Shown: positions 20,904 to 30,148 of the stretch, one piece after another
Layout: each line of letters starts with the position of its first letter
How positions within the stretch are numbered: the stretch's first letter is position 1
Source of the DNA: Zooshikella harenae
GTDB lineage: Bacteria > Pseudomonadota > Gammaproteobacteria > Pseudomonadales > Zooshikellaceae
Direction: 5' to 3'
Length of the DNA: 64,000 nucleotides
NCBI RefSeq assembly: GCF_018837975.1
Contig: NZ_JAGSOY010000026.1
Location: 1 to 64,000 of the forward strand
Notes under the pieces: generated by a model
Told to the model about the DNA's origin: nothing
What the model saw: only the letters and a program-made list of their open reading frames with translations
Databases searched by the model: none
Made by a program: the position numbers and the translations under genes

Positions 20904-21564
20904 TATTCTCACTGAGGGAATACGTTGTTTGGTAAAAACCAAACAAGTAATGAGTAATAAGTAGTTAACCTCTCTTCTGCAGGATCGATTCTAACATGAA
21001 AAAAAGATGACAATAAAACAACTAATTCATTTTATTTTATTTTATTTGCGTGAAGTCAAAAATTCATACTGAGAAGATCTGTAAGTGATGAAATTTACTT
21101 TAAATAAAGTCGGAAATGACTGTTTTTGTACGACGTCATCGATTTTTTTAAATGAGAATGGTTAGGTTCTTGTGAAGGTAATATTAATTAATTTTGCTTT
21201 ATTTTTTGAATAAAATTATATTTTTTTTGGTAAACTTACATAGCACAATGGTTTGAGCACTTTAGTGCGATATCGTTATGGTTTATGACGCATCTAGTGC
21301 ATAGGGTGCTTGTACAGGTAAACTAGGCATAATATTGTAATAAAAAAATTTTTACATGCATTGAATTGGATGATTGTATATTTCAGGTTGAATGTACGTT
21401 GAGAAATTCGATCTAGTTAACAAAATTCATAAAGCGTATTTTATTAGGTTTTTCTAATTTTGTGGGCGCAAAAGCTATTTTGACTAAAAACTAGCTGTTG
21501 TATGGTGGTTGTTTAATTGATACTTCGGCTTAAGATACTTCCAACAGCAAAACAAGGAGAGAAA

Positions 21565-22218
21565 ATGAAGCGTATTGCGGTTATTTTGTCTGGATGTGGT
21601 GTTTTTGATGGGGCTGAAATTTATGAGTCGGTATTAACCTTGTTACACCTTGATAAAGCTAATGTTCATTATCAGTGTTTTGCTCCTGATATGCCTCAAC
21701 GACATGTGATTAACCATTTATCTGGGGACGTGGTTGAGGGTGAAACAAGACAGGTGCTGGTTGAAGCTGCCCGAATTGCTCGAGGTGAGATAAAAGCCTT
21801 GTCAGAGCTTAGAGAGGGAGACTTTGATGCTTTAATTTTTCCTGGAGGGTTTGGTGCTGCAAAGAACTTATGTTCATTTGCAACTGAGGGACAGGCTATG
21901 CAACTTCAGCCTGAAGTACTTGAAGTCTGTCAAAGGTTTGCTAAAGCTGCAAAACCTATTGGTTTGATCTGCATTGCTCCAGTAATAGCGGCCAAAATTT
22001 ATGGTGACAAAGTAAAGTGTACGATTGGTCACGATACGGCAACAGCTGAAGCTATTAATGCAATGGGAGCACAGCATGTGCCTTGTAATGTAGATGATGT
22101 TGTCATTGATGAGCAGCATAAACTAGTCACAACGCCAGCTTACATGCTGGCACAGCGAATAAATGAAGCATCAGTAGGGATAGAAAAGCTGGTGCATGCT
22201 GTTTTGGCGTTATGTTAG
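21565..22218 (+). CDS. elbB: Isoprenoid biosynthesis glyoxalase ElbB
   Basis: 217 aa from ATG 21565 with AAGGAGA upstream; a codon 48 bases earlier has no site. DJ-1/PfpI-superfamily protein: N-terminal VILSGCGVFDGAEIYES, FDALIFPGGFGAAKN with the conserved Gly-rich turn, and the nucleophile elbow in PIGLICIAPV. E. coli ElbB shows glyoxalase activity and was linked genetically to isoprenoid synthesis; its true cell role is uncertain. Length matches the family (217 aa in E. coli). Upstream of, but separated by a repeat from, the thioesterase gene. Confidence 0.92.
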   Translation: MKRIAVILSGCGVFDGAEIYESVLTLLHLDKANVHYQCFAPDMPQRHVINHLSGDVVEGETRQVLVEAARIARGEIKALSELREGDFDALIFPGGFGAAKNLCSFATEGQAMQLQPEVLEVCQRFAKAAKPIGLICIAPVIAAKIYGDKVKCTIGHDTATAEAINAMGAQHVPCNVDDVVIDEQHKLVTTPAYMLAQRINEASVGIEKLVHAVLALC

Positions 22219-22239
22219 CGGGTATTATCATATAATCAA

Positions 22240-22300
22240 CGCTATGGGTATATTATTGAGTGTAGCGTGGTATACCCTTCACGAATCATTTTTAGGGTGT
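22240..22300. repeat. Repeat ends in inverted order (GGGTATA ... TATACCC)
   Basis: A right end (GCTATGGGTATA, from 22241) is followed after 18 bases by a left end (from 22271: TATACCCTTCACGAATCATT, then TTTAGGGTGT). The left end closely matches those at 5585 and 44452. This could be two abutting elements. Confidence 0.55.
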
Positions 22301-22383
22301 GTCGTATTTAAGATACCGATATGCCCTTAATCTAAGTAGATATCCACGTCTACTACTTTTAACGCTTTCAAGGGTGGGAAGCA

Positions 22384-22863
22384 GTGAAACATAGTACAAA
22401 AGATGTTGAAGAGTTTTTACCTGAAATAAAAGCTGCAGTGATGTCATTTTTTGACAAGGTTCCATTCAATAAATTTTTAGGGATGAAGATTACTCGCGTC
22501 GAAGCTAATTGCGTTGAAATGCACTTGCCAATGAAAGAAGAGCTTATAGGCAATTACTTTATGGGGATATTGCATGGTGGCGTTATTTCGGCAATGCTGG
22601 ATGTTACTGGAGGGGCTATGGCTTTGGTGGGGGCTTTCCGTAAATTAGAGCATTTGAGCTTAGAAGAACGCATTAAGCGTTTATCTAAAATTAGCACCAT
22701 TGATTTACGGGTAGACTACTTGCGCCCAGGTCGAGGTAATGCCTTTTATGTGGTTGCTACCTTATTGCGCTCAGGTAATAAAGTCGCAGTAACGCGCTCA
22801 GAGTTTTATAACGATCAGCATGAGCTTTGTGCTGTTGGAACGGGCACTTACTTGTGTGGCTGA
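22384..22863 (+). CDS. Hotdog-fold acyl-CoA thioesterase (YigI/PaaI-like)
   Basis: 159 aa from a GTG with GGGTGGGA upstream. Hotdog-fold thioesterase hydrolysing acyl-CoA thioesters; family evidence is the central helix region MGILHGGVISAMLDVTGGA (HGG active-site turn), IDLRVDYLRPGRG and the closing EFYNDQHELCAVGTGTY. The long charged insert between (RKLEHLSLEERIKRLSKIS) resembles E. coli YigI, a medium/long-chain acyl-CoA thioesterase, which is also about 155 aa. Not enough to fix chain length. It stands alone, converging on the radical SAM gene. Confidence 0.82.
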   Translation: MKHSTKDVEEFLPEIKAAVMSFFDKVPFNKFLGMKITRVEANCVEMHLPMKEELIGNYFMGILHGGVISAMLDVTGGAMALVGAFRKLEHLSLEERIKRLSKISTIDLRVDYLRPGRGNAFYVVATLLRSGNKVAVTRSEFYNDQHELCAVGTGTYLCG

Positions 22864-22916
22864 CACAATTTTGAAATTAAAGCCTCTTTCATTAATTAAG
22901 GAGTAAAGACATAGCT

Positions 22917-23846
22917 TTATGTGCCTTCACTACAGGAGGCGCCAAAGGCAAAGCAGCTATAACAGCGATGATGCCCAAGACGAATTTGCTGATGCATACT
23001 TTCATGCAAGTTAGCACCTAAATCATAATCAGGATCATCATCAACTAAGGTGCAGGCATATACCCGTAACCTCCCTCGTATCTTAACCACCATTTTACTG
23101 AATGCACACATAAATTGTTGTCGGCTAGTGGGGGAGTGATATGTTCGCATGCAGTATTCGGTAATTTGAGGTGTTTTGCTGTGAGTAAATGGAGGCGCAA
23201 AGTCAGGAAAGGGAATGATAGGGGTTGAATGTGGTAGGCCAATGTTATCCAGTAACATTCGATACTGATTTGTCACATCCTCTGAATTCTCTTCTCTTGG
23301 CTGTTGACGAGCAACAGAGACTGGAAACCCTATTTGATGGAGTTCATAAAGCGCCTTAAGTGCCATTAAAAAAGAGCCTGCTCCTCGGTCTTTATCATGT
23401 TGAACAGCGTCTGGATAGTCGATACTAATACGAAAGCGAATAGAATAAGGAGATGAAATTAATGGCTTAAGCTGTGGTAAACGTTGTAGAAGAGGTGCTG
23501 TACCATTCGTTAATACCAAACAAGGACGATACTGGCTGGCGTACTCTAAAATTTTTACCATATCTTTTGCAATAAAGGGTTCTCCTCCCGTAAATGAAAA
23601 TTGTTGAACACCTAAGCACAACGCTTCATGTATCCAGGGTTGGATGTCCTCAAGTTTCATTAGCTCTAAGCGATTATCACCGGGTTTAGATCCCTCTAAA
23701 CAAAAGGGGCAACGAAGATTACAGGCTGTACCTGTATGAAACCAAAGTTCTTGTAAGGTATGGGGGGCGATATAACCACGAGGCTGACCATCCGGTGTTA
23801 TAAGCCAGTTTACTGAATGTGTTTGTTTTACAGGGATAAGCTGCAT
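22917..23846 (-). CDS. Radical SAM protein of unknown substrate
   Basis: 309 aa. The CxxxCxxC cluster motif CNLRCPFC (Cys42, 46, 49) binds a 4Fe-4S cluster that cleaves S-adenosylmethionine, followed by the GGEP motif in FSFTGGEPF and a TIM-barrel pattern. The C-terminal part has extra cysteines (CAFSK, YACTLVDDD, CYSCFAFGASC), suggesting a SPASM/twitch-like second cluster, as in maturases and anaerobic sulfatase activators. No peptide precursor or substrate enzyme is nearby. I do not recognise the subfamily. Free-standing gene between the thioesterase (convergent) and fructosamine kinase (divergent). Confidence 0.8.
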   Translation of the reverse strand: MQLIPVKQTHSVNWLITPDGQPRGYIAPHTLQELWFHTGTACNLRCPFCLEGSKPGDNRLELMKLEDIQPWIHEALCLGVQQFSFTGGEPFIAKDMVKILEYASQYRPCLVLTNGTAPLLQRLPQLKPLISSPYSIRFRISIDYPDAVQHDKDRGAGSFLMALKALYELHQIGFPVSVARQQPREENSEDVTNQYRMLLDNIGLPHSTPIIPFPDFAPPFTHSKTPQITEYCMRTYHSPTSRQQFMCAFSKMVVKIRGRLRVYACTLVDDDPDYDLGANLHESMHQQIRLGHHRCYSCFAFGASCSEGT

Positions 23847-24045
23847 AGGATTGGGTGGTTGTTATTGTACTTTTAGTAAATTAATAACTATTTCATTAAG
23901 ATACTTCACTTTTCTTTTAGTTTGATAGTTTTTGCTCGTAATTACTTATTATTAATGATGTATTATCATTTTTAGTATAGGCTTTGTAAATAAAACAGTA
24001 ATAAAGTAATTTTGTTTAAACTTTTACAGATCGTTTAAGTACATC

Positions 24046-24909
24046 ATGATCATATCTCCAAAGTTGCAAACTATATTGAATGAACATATTTCTAATTATT
24101 TGGGCTGTGCCTTTGATATAGAATATATTGAGACATTAGTAGGTGGTGATATTAATCAGGCCTTTGCTTTACGACAAGGAGATGTAAGCTTTTTTGTAAA
24201 AATAAATCATGATGATGAAAATACTAATTTTTTAGCAGAAGCACTGAATTTACAAGTATTAAAAGAAGCTGACTGCTTGAAAGTGCCTGCAGTTATAGCC
24301 ACAGATCATGAGAGTGGCTGTAACTATTTATTATTAGAGTATGTTGCCCCTGGTATTGGTAAGTGGAGTGAGTTTGGATGTCAGCTTGCACAGCTGCATA
24401 AAACAACAAACAGGGCACATTTTGGTTGGTCACAAAATAACTTTATTGGACACACTTTGCAGGTAAATCATTGGCAAACAAACTGGTCTGATTTTTTTGC
24501 TGAGCAAAGAATTGGTGTTCAATTGGAAATGGCTAATCAACAGGGAGCAGCTCTCAGTGAAGAAATAATCGATGCTATTAAACAGTTGTTAGTGGACCAT
24601 CAACCAGAAGCTGTATTATTACATGGTGATCTTTGGAGTGGTAATGCAGGCTTTACGGCAAAGGGTGAGCCTTTTTTCTACGATCCTGCTTGTTATTATG
24701 GAGACAGAGAAACAGATATTGCCATGACTGAGTTATTCGGTGGTTTCCCACAAGATTTTTATACTGGTTATAATCAAACTTTCCCTTTGTCAGAAGATTA
24801 TGTATTGCGACGTCCCATTTATAATCTTTATCATTTATTGAATCATTATAATTTATTTGGTGGGCATTATTTACATCAGGTTAAGCAATGTATAAAGCAG
24901 TTGATATAA
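24046..24909 (+). CDS. Fructosamine kinase family protein
   Basis: 287 aa, the usual size. Protein-kinase-like fold that phosphorylates sugar adducts on lysine (deglycation). Seen: ETLVGGDINQAFALRQG (nucleotide loop), FFVKIN (ATP-binding Lys), the catalytic HGDLWSGNAGF loop (Asp as base, Asn for metal) and FYDPACYYGDRETDIAM (metal-binding Asp). E. coli YniA is a homologue with the same layout. Single gene converging on pilE. Confidence 0.9.
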   Translation: MIISPKLQTILNEHISNYLGCAFDIEYIETLVGGDINQAFALRQGDVSFFVKINHDDENTNFLAEALNLQVLKEADCLKVPAVIATDHESGCNYLLLEYVAPGIGKWSEFGCQLAQLHKTTNRAHFGWSQNNFIGHTLQVNHWQTNWSDFFAEQRIGVQLEMANQQGAALSEEIIDAIKQLLVDHQPEAVLLHGDLWSGNAGFTAKGEPFFYDPACYYGDRETDIAMTELFGGFPQDFYTGYNQTFPLSEDYVLRRPIYNLYHLLNHYNLFGGHYLHQVKQCIKQLI

Positions 24910-24942
24910 CAACTTAGCACTTAGCTTTGATTTATTAATTAC

Positions 24943-25398
24943 TTAACGTGCATCCCAGCTTACAGCTCCAGGTTTAGAGCAGTCATCATCAGTATCTTTT
25001 TTGGTAGGGAAGCGGCATTTTCGGCCAGTTGATTCATATCGTAATGTTCCATCTTTTTCTTGGACCTTTTTAGGTTTTGCGGTTAAAGCATAACTAGACC
25101 CACTGGCTGTAGCAATTTTTAAATTGTAATACTTAGTATCACCATCTAAGGGGGCTTCAGAAGGAAAGTTTAACTTACTTGTTCCAGTTCCTAATGCTGT
25201 CGGATAGGTATTAGGTGATGCCTCTGTATAAGCTCGCTCCATCGCCTGAGACATTTGCAGTAACGCTGCTTGGGCATCTGCACGACGAGTTTTTATAACA
25301 TGGCTCTGATAGGAAGGGTAAGCTATGGCTGCAATAATGCCAATAATGGCAATAACAATAAGAAGTTCTATCAGTGAGAAACCATTTTTTTTATTCAT
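24943..25398 (-). CDS. pilE: Type IV minor pilin PilE
   Basis: 151 aa. Short positively charged leader MNKKNG, then the prepilin signature G-FSLIELLIVIAIIGIIAAIAYP with Glu5 and the hydrophobic helix that anchors in the membrane; PilD would cut after the Gly. The two cysteines (GRKCRF and DDCSKPG) can form the C-terminal D-loop disulfide. In Pseudomonas PilE is the last gene of the fimU-pilVWXY1Y2E operon, exactly its place here, and forms part of the priming tip complex of the pilus. AAAGGA upstream of the ATG. Confidence 0.92.
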   Translation of the reverse strand: MNKKNGFSLIELLIVIAIIGIIAAIAYPSYQSHVIKTRRADAQAALLQMSQAMERAYTEASPNTYPTALGTGTSKLNFPSEAPLDGDTKYYNLKIATASGSSYALTAKPKKVQEKDGTLRYESTGRKCRFPTKKDTDDDCSKPGAVSWDAR

Positions 25399-25443
25399 AC
25401 ATGCTTTCCTTTATTAAATTACGCAGTCCAACCAGTCAAAAAG

Positions 25444-25833
25444 CTAGTGAGGAGGGGGAGCCATTTCTTTGGGTAGCTCCCAGAGTTCATTAATCATCAT
25501 TTGACTGTTAATGCTTTTCATACTGTAGCCAATGGTCATGCCGGGTTTTAATGCATGAAGGGTTGCATATTCTTGAGCGAGTAAATGTAGTTTAGCATTT
25601 TGCCAAATGGGAAAATGCTGAGCATTTAGGACAAGTTTTCCTTTTTTAGGAAGATACTGGTCAACAACGGCTCTATATTGAAATTCAGCAGGATAATAGT
25701 TTGGTAAGTCAACAGCAGGCTGCGTTGACGCAGGTTCTTCACTCCATGCTGATACACTACATAGGGCTATATAGCTTATTAAAAAAAACAGGCTTGAAAA
25801 AAAATAGTTTCGGTATTTTAGAATCCTTGGCAT
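25444..25833 (-). CDS. pilY2: PilY2-like small exported protein
   Basis: 129 aa from ATG 25833, preceded by AAGGTGA; an in-frame start at 25869 would overlap pilY1. N-terminal signal peptide (YFFSSLFFLISYIALCSVSAW), then a short domain with VDQYLPKKGKLVLNAQ and a Pro/His tail. Identification rests mainly on position between pilY1 and pilE, the place of PilY2 in Pseudomonas; the sequence itself is weakly conserved. Its function in pilus assembly is poorly known. Confidence 0.65.
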   Translation of the reverse strand: MPRILKYRNYFFSSLFFLISYIALCSVSAWSEEPASTQPAVDLPNYYPAEFQYRAVVDQYLPKKGKLVLNAQHFPIWQNAKLHLLAQEYATLHALKPGMTIGYSMKSINSQMMINELWELPKEMAPPPH

Positions 25834-25844
25834 ATCAATCACCT

Positions 25845-28800
25845 TTACTCTAGAAAGATTTGTCGCCACGATAAACGACCGGTGGCAGAGTCGCTGGTAT
25901 CCGTTTTAATGATTTCTATGGATTTATCGCTTAATTGAGTTACTAAGAAATCACCAATGAAGGAAGAGTCTGATGGTGTCGCACCTTCAAACCGTGTACC
26001 TGATACCACGGTGTCGGTAACTGGCACATTATCTTCTGAGTCAAATGAACCATCACTATTAATATCAAAAATAGGCGTGAGGCGTCCGACGCCACCACTG
26101 ACTGGACTTATGGCTATCTGAAAGCCACCAGGTCCCGAGGTGCAATATAAATTAGTGCTTGGAATAACTGTGTTGGTAAATAATATTCCATCTCTGATCA
26201 GTAATTGACGAACTGGACGTTCTCCAGGAAATTCGATATCTGTAGTGCTGCCTGCGGTTAACACATCAAAGTCAATATACCAGCCCATGACGCGTTTTCC
26301 GGTTTCCTTATAAGTCACGAGATTATCTGTGAGCGTGCGAACTACTGTCCCTTCGACCGTGCCTGCAATATTGGTAAATGTTTGCTCTACTAAGTCACTA
26401 CGAGGAACAGGGTAGGTGGAGCTAGAGTCAAGGGTATCCCAAATACCATAAAGGCTTTGTATTGTTGTAGAAGAAACATCAGAATTTAGAAACCAGCTAC
26501 CTGTCCCTACAATCACAATTAAACCTGTGCCATTAGGATTACGAACAGCGATGGGTTGACCGATTAAGGGTTGAATGGTGCTGTCACTGTAGGTTGCCGT
26601 AAAAAGAATCTGTTGACTCGCGCTATCGCTCCAATCTGTTGTTGCTGTTGATGTTAAGTCAAAACGGTAAAGATTGCCCTGAATATCACCCACATAGATG
26701 TAATCAACCGTTCCATTGGAATCGAGATCAATGGCACGAGGAATGCCTAAACCATTGGATGTAGTACCATCACTACTTTCTACTTTACCTTTGCCTGTGG
26801 ATATCTTGATATAGTCTGTTCCAGCAGTCCATACGCCATCCAACCCGCCATCGAGAAAGACAACATAGAGTGCCGCGTCACCCTCTGTACTGGTACTGTT
26901 ATAGCCGTTCCCAAAAATAGCTGCCCAGCGTTTTTCTCCACTGCCATATTCCGTATTGGTCATAGCGATGATGGGGCGGCTGAATGATAAGCCGAGGTCA
27001 CTGTCATCTGCATTGGTAAATTCCCACATCACTTGACTTACAGCAGATGTTTCTGTGCCGAAGTTACTTGGGTCGGTAATATTTAAGGCAAAGTAACCTT
27101 TACCACCTGCGCCCAGCGCACCGACCAGTACAGATGCCCAGGCTGGTGTTCCTCCATCGGTGACAGCAGTATAAGTGTCATTAACACTGACCTTTTCATC
27201 AACGTACATTTGATGAACATAATTAGGGTTGGTTAATTCACCTAATTTATCAAATAGAATATCTGGAATGTAGGCAAAAACTTCTTCGCCGGTATTTGCA
27301 TTCAGGCCGTGGAGCATACCGTCATTAGCACCTACATAAACCATCTCAGTGCGTGTGGTTTTACCTTCAGCAAATTCAGAATATAAATTACCCGTCGTTG
27401 TTGGATACGGATCAGAGTCTCGGCGGATAAAACTAGGGGGGCCTACAAAGGTTGGTGTTGAATGAATGATATCGCCAAGTCGTCCTGATGATGAAAGCCG
27501 CTCCCGGAATTGACCAGTATCGAAGTCTCCACCTTCAAGTGCTTGACTTCCACGTATGTAACTGACTCTTTCATCACCAATCACACTATCGCCATCACCA
27601 TAACCACTGGGTAAAGAAGTTGGAGCAGGAGATTCTAGAGCTGTTTTCTGGGCAGTGGTTAGGCCACTGTCATAATTAAAGGCAACACCTGTTGCATTGG
27701 CTTTATCATAAGTAATGATGACACGCTCATCTACCGCAATTTTTTCATCGAGTTTTGATGCTGCAGACCAGGTAATAAGATCACTGATTGTTCCATCAGT
27801 ATTAATTTTTTGTGCAACCACATCACCATTATCAAAGCGTGGATTATAAAATGCTCTAAATAAAAGTGTATTTGACTCTATGTTTTGCGTGTTAAAAGCG
27901 ACTGCACTGGCTGCGCCTGATTCTGCTTGAATCTTTTTGAAAACTTCGCTTAAACCTGTGGCGAGTTTTTCTGGGTTACCTGCACTAAAGTATTCTCCGC
28001 GACCGTTGTAAGCTGCATGCAGCAAATCATCAACTATGCCTTCATTGGTATCTGTAGCAGGCCAGGCAAATGGTGTTGTAAAGTCTGATGGCATGCTGGT
28101 AACAGACCCTGTTACACCAAACCCTACTGTATAAAGGTTCATCCGTTGGTGCATATTATCACCTTCAGCTACAGTAGAGCGATCAGCATCATTCTTGGTG
28201 GCGGGTACATTGTTATCTAGGGTTGTAGAAAGGTCACGCTTATAATAATGCATGGCAACATCCGCGAGGGTGTTTGATGCTGTGTCAGCAAAAGCGCCAC
28301 CATCAAATGCGTTAGTCGTATTTGCATCGGCATTGCCAACCGATGGCGAGCCACCATTATAAAATCCATCAGTCATTAATAATGCATAGTTTTGTTGACA
28401 AGTACCTATAGGTGCCGCTTGTAGGGGACATGTAAAAGAACCATCTGCATCAAAAATATTGCCACTTAAACATTCAAAATATTTACCTACGAGCTCTAGG
28501 TTTTGGCGAATAGGTGTACCTAGAGCGGGGACAGGGGAGCCATAAATTTTATCCAACAGTGCTTTTTTATTTCCAGAACTTGAAGATGCATTCATAGAAG
28601 CTACTTCAATACTATTACTGTCGTTATTAATGGTGGCAAAACCCACTCGAGCATTGCTCAGCTCATTAATGACAAAGCCTAATGCCCCTTTAGCAACTAA
28701 GTCTCTGGAGCGGTAATAACTAAACCAATTGGCAAAGTTTTGCTTGGTCGCTGCGTCAGCATCTTTTATATAGAACTCGGTTTGTTCACCATTATCAAAA

Positions 28801-29480
28801 AGTCCATTACTATTGCTGTCTGTCCAAGTGTAATAACGAAACCCATCAGGTTGACTGTCCCCATTACGGTCAGAGGTATCACGGTCAGTGCCTCCCGCCC
28901 AGTTAGAATTGTGCTGTGTTAAATCTATTCGCTCTGCTGGGTTATAAGGATTATCGGGGGCATTGGTTATATCAATGTTCGTGAAAGGGGTGCCACTACT
29001 ATCTACACCTGGCCAGGGTTTGTATTCACGGGTAGGATCGAAATACAGGGCATTAAAATCGCTGTTTCTAAAACGCCAGGACTGGTCGTCAGCGGTATTA
29101 CAGTCGTTTGAGCTATCAGTATAGGTATTGGAGCCGAATTCCACCGCATAGGTATATCCAAAAAAAGTATCACTGTTAAAGTTACAATCAGCAGTGCCAT
29201 CATCATTGGCATCGCGGTGCTTGACAGGACCCACCCCAGTATTAGTACCATCACGCTGCTGGCCCGTGAATAGACCTCCATTGGTTTGGTCGGTGGTCAT
29301 TACCTCCCAGTCCATACTGCCAGAGTCATCTAATAAAATGACAATATTGGGTTCTGCGCCAATTGAAATTTCCAATGCATGCTCTGCAATATCAAGTACA
29401 CCTGCTGACGCATGGTTTGATACGACAGAAGCTATACATAGACTTAACCATTTCATCTTCAAAGTGTGTTTGCTACTCAT
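25845..29480 (-). CDS. pilY1: Type IV pilus tip adhesin/assembly factor PilY1
   Basis: 1211 aa from ATG 29480 (AGGG upstream). Signal peptide (WLSLCIASVVSNHASA), then a von Willebrand A-like domain with the MIDAS start IVILLDDSGSMDW, an N-terminal variable region with many Asp/Asn loops, and a C-terminal PilC-type beta-propeller. Likely calcium-binding loops: DLDSNGTVDYIYVGD (about residue 920) and DINSDGSFD (about 1150). PilY1 sits at the pilus tip with the minor pilins, controls extension/retraction, binds surfaces and in Pseudomonas signals surface contact through c-di-GMP. Its neighbours fimU-pilVWX and pilY2-pilE confirm the call. Confidence 0.95.
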   Translation of the reverse strand: MSSKHTLKMKWLSLCIASVVSNHASAGVLDIAEHALEISIGAEPNIVILLDDSGSMDWEVMTTDQTNGGLFTGQQRDGTNTGVGPVKHRDANDDGTADCNFNSDTFFGYTYAVEFGSNTYTDSSNDCNTADDQSWRFRNSDFNALYFDPTREYKPWPGVDSSGTPFTNIDITNAPDNPYNPAERIDLTQHNSNWAGGTDRDTSDRNGDSQPDGFRYYTWTDSNSNGLFDNGEQTEFYIKDADAATKQNFANWFSYYRSRDLVAKGALGFVINELSNARVGFATINNDSNSIEVASMNASSSSGNKKALLDKIYGSPVPALGTPIRQNLELVGKYFECLSGNIFDADGSFTCPLQAAPIGTCQQNYALLMTDGFYNGGSPSVGNADANTTNAFDGGAFADTASNTLADVAMHYYKRDLSTTLDNNVPATKNDADRSTVAEGDNMHQRMNLYTVGFGVTGSVTSMPSDFTTPFAWPATDTNEGIVDDLLHAAYNGRGEYFSAGNPEKLATGLSEVFKKIQAESGAASAVAFNTQNIESNTLLFRAFYNPRFDNGDVVAQKINTDGTISDLITWSAASKLDEKIAVDERVIITYDKANATGVAFNYDSGLTTAQKTALESPAPTSLPSGYGDGDSVIGDERVSYIRGSQALEGGDFDTGQFRERLSSSGRLGDIIHSTPTFVGPPSFIRRDSDPYPTTTGNLYSEFAEGKTTRTEMVYVGANDGMLHGLNANTGEEVFAYIPDILFDKLGELTNPNYVHQMYVDEKVSVNDTYTAVTDGGTPAWASVLVGALGAGGKGYFALNITDPSNFGTETSAVSQVMWEFTNADDSDLGLSFSRPIIAMTNTEYGSGEKRWAAIFGNGYNSTSTEGDAALYVVFLDGGLDGVWTAGTDYIKISTGKGKVESSDGTTSNGLGIPRAIDLDSNGTVDYIYVGDIQGNLYRFDLTSTATTDWSDSASQQILFTATYSDSTIQPLIGQPIAVRNPNGTGLIVIVGTGSWFLNSDVSSTTIQSLYGIWDTLDSSSTYPVPRSDLVEQTFTNIAGTVEGTVVRTLTDNLVTYKETGKRVMGWYIDFDVLTAGSTTDIEFPGERPVRQLLIRDGILFTNTVIPSTNLYCTSGPGGFQIAISPVSGGVGRLTPIFDINSDGSFDSEDNVPVTDTVVSGTRFEGATPSDSSFIGDFLVTQLSDKSIEIIKTDTSDSATGRLSWRQIFLE

Positions 29481-29509
29481 TGCGACCCTGCCTATAACCA
29501 AGAGCGTTT

Positions 29510-30142
29510 TTAGATCCGTTTAGCAAAAGTGGTTTGCAGAATGACTTGTGATCCTGCTGAGGTACCAACACCATGTGCAGTGATTCGGAATACTTCAGTT
29601 GCGCCTGAACCGGTAGATTCACCAACATTCATTAAATTGAGTTCTTCTTCTTCGGAAGTCACAGAGGTAAAGTGTTCAATAATGTATTTAGGTTGATCAG
29701 CTAACCCGGCAATTGTGGTGGAAAGTGCGCGAAGTTTGGTAGATGTACTCCAATCAATGGTTTTCCAGGGTGAGTCTTTAGCAGCCGCTAGAGAATACAT
29801 ACCTTCATCACCGTCATTATTAAAGACACTTAGCGTTACCAATGCATCAACTGTTTCCTCGCCTTCTCTTAAAGCCGCTTCAGCAGCTTGAAATGCAGTA
29901 TTATGGTCTTTTAAATTAGCACTCATTTTTTCATCTAATGAAGTGGTCATCATGGCATTAATGCCAACAATGGAAAGCAGTAATAAAATGACCAGACTGA
30001 TGACTAAAACAATGCCTTGCTGTTTGCTATAAGCTTTGTGCGTGTGAGAAATACTTTTTTTATTTAGGTTATATTGTGGTTGCATTATAGTTTGATGACG
30101 TTTTTTTAAGGGAGTATGAAAAGCCTTTTTAAGTGTGTCCAT
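29510..30142 (-). CDS. pilX: Minor pilin PilX
   Basis: 210 aa. An unusually long Lys/His-rich leader (about 42 residues) precedes the prepilin helix KQQG-IVLVISLVILLLLSIVGINAM; PilX proteins often lack the Glu5 found in other pilins, and none is seen at that site here. The body has EKMSANLKDHNTAFQAAEAALREGE, the PilX N-terminal pattern. ATG 30142 lies directly after pilW. Cofactor of the tip priming complex with PilV, PilW and PilY1. Confidence 0.88.
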   Translation of the reverse strand: MDTLKKAFHTPLKKRHQTIMQPQYNLNKKSISHTHKAYSKQQGIVLVISLVILLLLSIVGINAMMTTSLDEKMSANLKDHNTAFQAAEAALREGEETVDALVTLSVFNNDGDEGMYSLAAAKDSPWKTIDWSTSTKLRALSTTIAGLADQPKYIIEHFTSVTSEEEELNLMNVGESTGSGATEVFRITAHGVGTSAGSQVILQTTFAKRI

Positions 30143-30148
30143 GGCGTA

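Larger units (their letters stand above)
20507..21564. other. 1-kb gene-free region between OmpK/Tsx gene and elbB
   Basis: AT-rich, no coding frame over 60 codons. It contains an 11-bp perfect inverted repeat (20679-20713), a short palindromic repeat copy (20882-20903), poly-purine/T tracts around 21040 and small GCAC dyads around 21260. Both flanking promoters should be here, but I cannot place them. Confidence 0.5.
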
